Below, piece by piece: positions 63,063-64,000 of a DNA stretch of 64,000 nucleotides. The DNA lies in the NCBI RefSeq assembly GCF_003751605.1, contig NZ_RJVJ01000001.1, positions 2,170,001 to 2,234,000 on the forward strand. Reading direction: 5' to 3'. This stretch comes from Kitasatospora cineracea. Its GTDB lineage: Bacteria > Actinomycetota > Actinomycetes > Streptomycetales > Streptomycetaceae. The translations under genes were made by a program, and so were the position numbers. The notes below the pieces were generated by a model that made no database searches, was not told the origin of the DNA, and saw nothing but the letters and a program-made list of their open reading frames with translations. Numbering within the stretch: the stretch's first letter is position 1; the number at the start of each line of letters is the position of its first letter.

Positions 63063-64000
63063 ATGCTGATCGCTCAGCGTCCTTCGCTGACCGAAGAGGT
63101 CGTCGACGAGTTCCGCTCGCGGTTCGTGATCGAGCCGCTCGAGCCGGGCTTCGGCTACACCCTCGGCAACTCGCTCCGCCGCACGCTCCTCTCCTCGATC
63201 CCGGGTGCCGCCGTCACCAGCATCCGGATCGACGGCGTCCTGCACGAGTTCACCACCGTGCCGGGCGTCAAGGAGGACGTCACCGACCTCATCCTGAACA
63301 TCAAGCAGCTGGTCGTCTCCTCGGAGCACGACGAGCCGGTCGTGATGTACCTGCGCAAGCAGGGCCCGGGTGTGGTCACCGCCGCCGACATCGCGCCCCC
63401 GGCCGGTGTCGAGGTGCACAACCCCGAGCTGGTCCTCGCCACGCTGAACGGCAAGGGCAAGCTGGAGATGGAGCTGACCGTCGAGCGCGGTCGCGGCTAC
63501 GTCTCCGCCGTGCAGAACAAGGCCTCGGGCCAGGAGATCGGCCGCATCCCGGTCGACTCCATCTACAGCCCGGTGCTCAAGGTCACCTACAAGGTCGAGG
63601 CGACCCGCGTCGAGCAGCGCACCGACTTCGACAAGCTGATCGTCGACGTCGAGACCAAGCCGGCCATGCGTCCGCGCGACGCGATGGCGTCGGCCGGCAA
63701 GACCCTGGTCGAGCTGTTCGGCCTGGCCCGCGAGCTGAACGTCGACGCCGAGGGCATCGACATGGGCCCGTCCCCGACGGACGCCGCCCTGGCCGCGGAC
63801 CTGGCGCTGCCGATCGAGGAGCTGGAACTCACCGTCCGCTCCTACAACTGCCTCAAGCGCGAGGGCATCCACACCGTGGGTGAGCTCGTCGCCCGCTCGG
63901 AGGCCGACCTGCTCGACATCCGCAACTTCGGTGCGAAGTCGATCGACGAGGTCAAGGCGAAGCTGGCCGGCATGGGCCTGGCCCTCAAGGACAGCCCGCC
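63063..64000 (+). CDS. rpoA: RNA polymerase subunit alpha (3' end outside the window)
   Basis: At least 312 residues visible; the gene runs past the window end, with only some 20-30 C-terminal residues missing. The N-terminal assembly domain is [52 protein letters not shown]. The C-terminal domain that binds DNA and activators contains [48 protein letters not shown] at 63063 after GGAGG. Complete open frame up to base 64000. Confidence 0.97.
   Translation, partial: MLIAQRPSLTEEVVDEFRSRFVIEPLEPGFGYTLGNSLRRTLLSSIPGAAVTSIRIDGVLHEFTTVPGVKEDVTDLILNIKQLVVSSEHDEPVVMYLRKQGPGVVTAADIAPPAGVEVHNPELVLATLNGKGKLEMELTVERGRGYVSAVQNKASGQEIGRIPVDSIYSPVLKVTYKVEATRVEQRTDFDKLIVDVETKPAMRPRDAMASAGKTLVELFGLARELNVDAEGIDMGPSPTDAALAADLALPIEELELTVRSYNCLKREGIHTVGELVARSEADLLDIRNFGAKSIDEVKAKLAGMGLALKDSP

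Overview
The window is high-GC actinobacterial chromosome, very probably Streptomycetaceae (Streptomyces or Kitasatospora; the sequence alone does not decide). The signs are strong third-position GC, GTG and TTG starts, a TTG-start rpoB of about 1157 residues, an NusG with a long acidic N-terminus, and the order add-aspC-tRNA-Trp-secE-nusG-rplKA-rplJL-rpoBC-rpsL-rpsG-fusA-tuf-(S10-spc-alpha operons).

Layout. 1-1045: an intact IS982-like insertion sequence whose right end sits on the stop codon of add. 1041-3401: adenosine deaminase and a class I aminotransferase on the minus strand. 3711-10075: tRNA-Trp, secE, nusG, rplK-rplA, two lipoprotein genes and rplJ-rplL. 10449-18139: rpoB-rpoC. 18251-32087: about 14 kb of accessory genes between rpoC and rpsL. 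They encode a DUF4097 lipoprotein, a WGR/beta-propeller protein, a NarL-type two-component system, a membrane protein, a sirtuin, a P450, two convergent ADP-ribosylglycohydrolases, a DUF2786 protein, an ABC-2 exporter and a DUF1707 membrane protein. 32199-36917: str operon (rpsL, rpsG, fusA, tuf). 36971-47398: a divergent surface-glycan locus between tuf and rpsJ (dTDP-sugar synthesis, glycosyltransferases, flippase, GT-C enzyme, acyltransferase). 47774-64000: S10, spc and alpha operons from rpsJ to rpoA, the last cut by the window end, with secY, adk, map, infA and rpmJ inside, plus an mscL channel gene between map and infA.

How it works together. Most of the window is the core transcription, translation and secretion machinery. 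It is divided into transcription units by long GC-rich hairpins and candidate sigma-70-like promoters (upstream of rplK, rplJ, rpoB, rpsL, rpsH and infA). Two accessory insertions interrupt it. The rpoC-rpsL insertion has an NAD+/ADP-ribose theme (sirtuin plus two ADP-ribosylglycohydrolases). The tuf-rpsJ insertion can make and export a deoxysugar-containing glycan. I saw no CRISPR array, prophage, rRNA or replication origin. The most interesting signals are the placement of the IS on a stop codon, the ADP-ribose neighbourhood, the WGR-propeller protein, the glycan island with a 21-bp inverted repeat in its divergent promoter region, a U-tailed attenuator-like structure before rpsJ, and an MscL with a zinc-ribbon tail.
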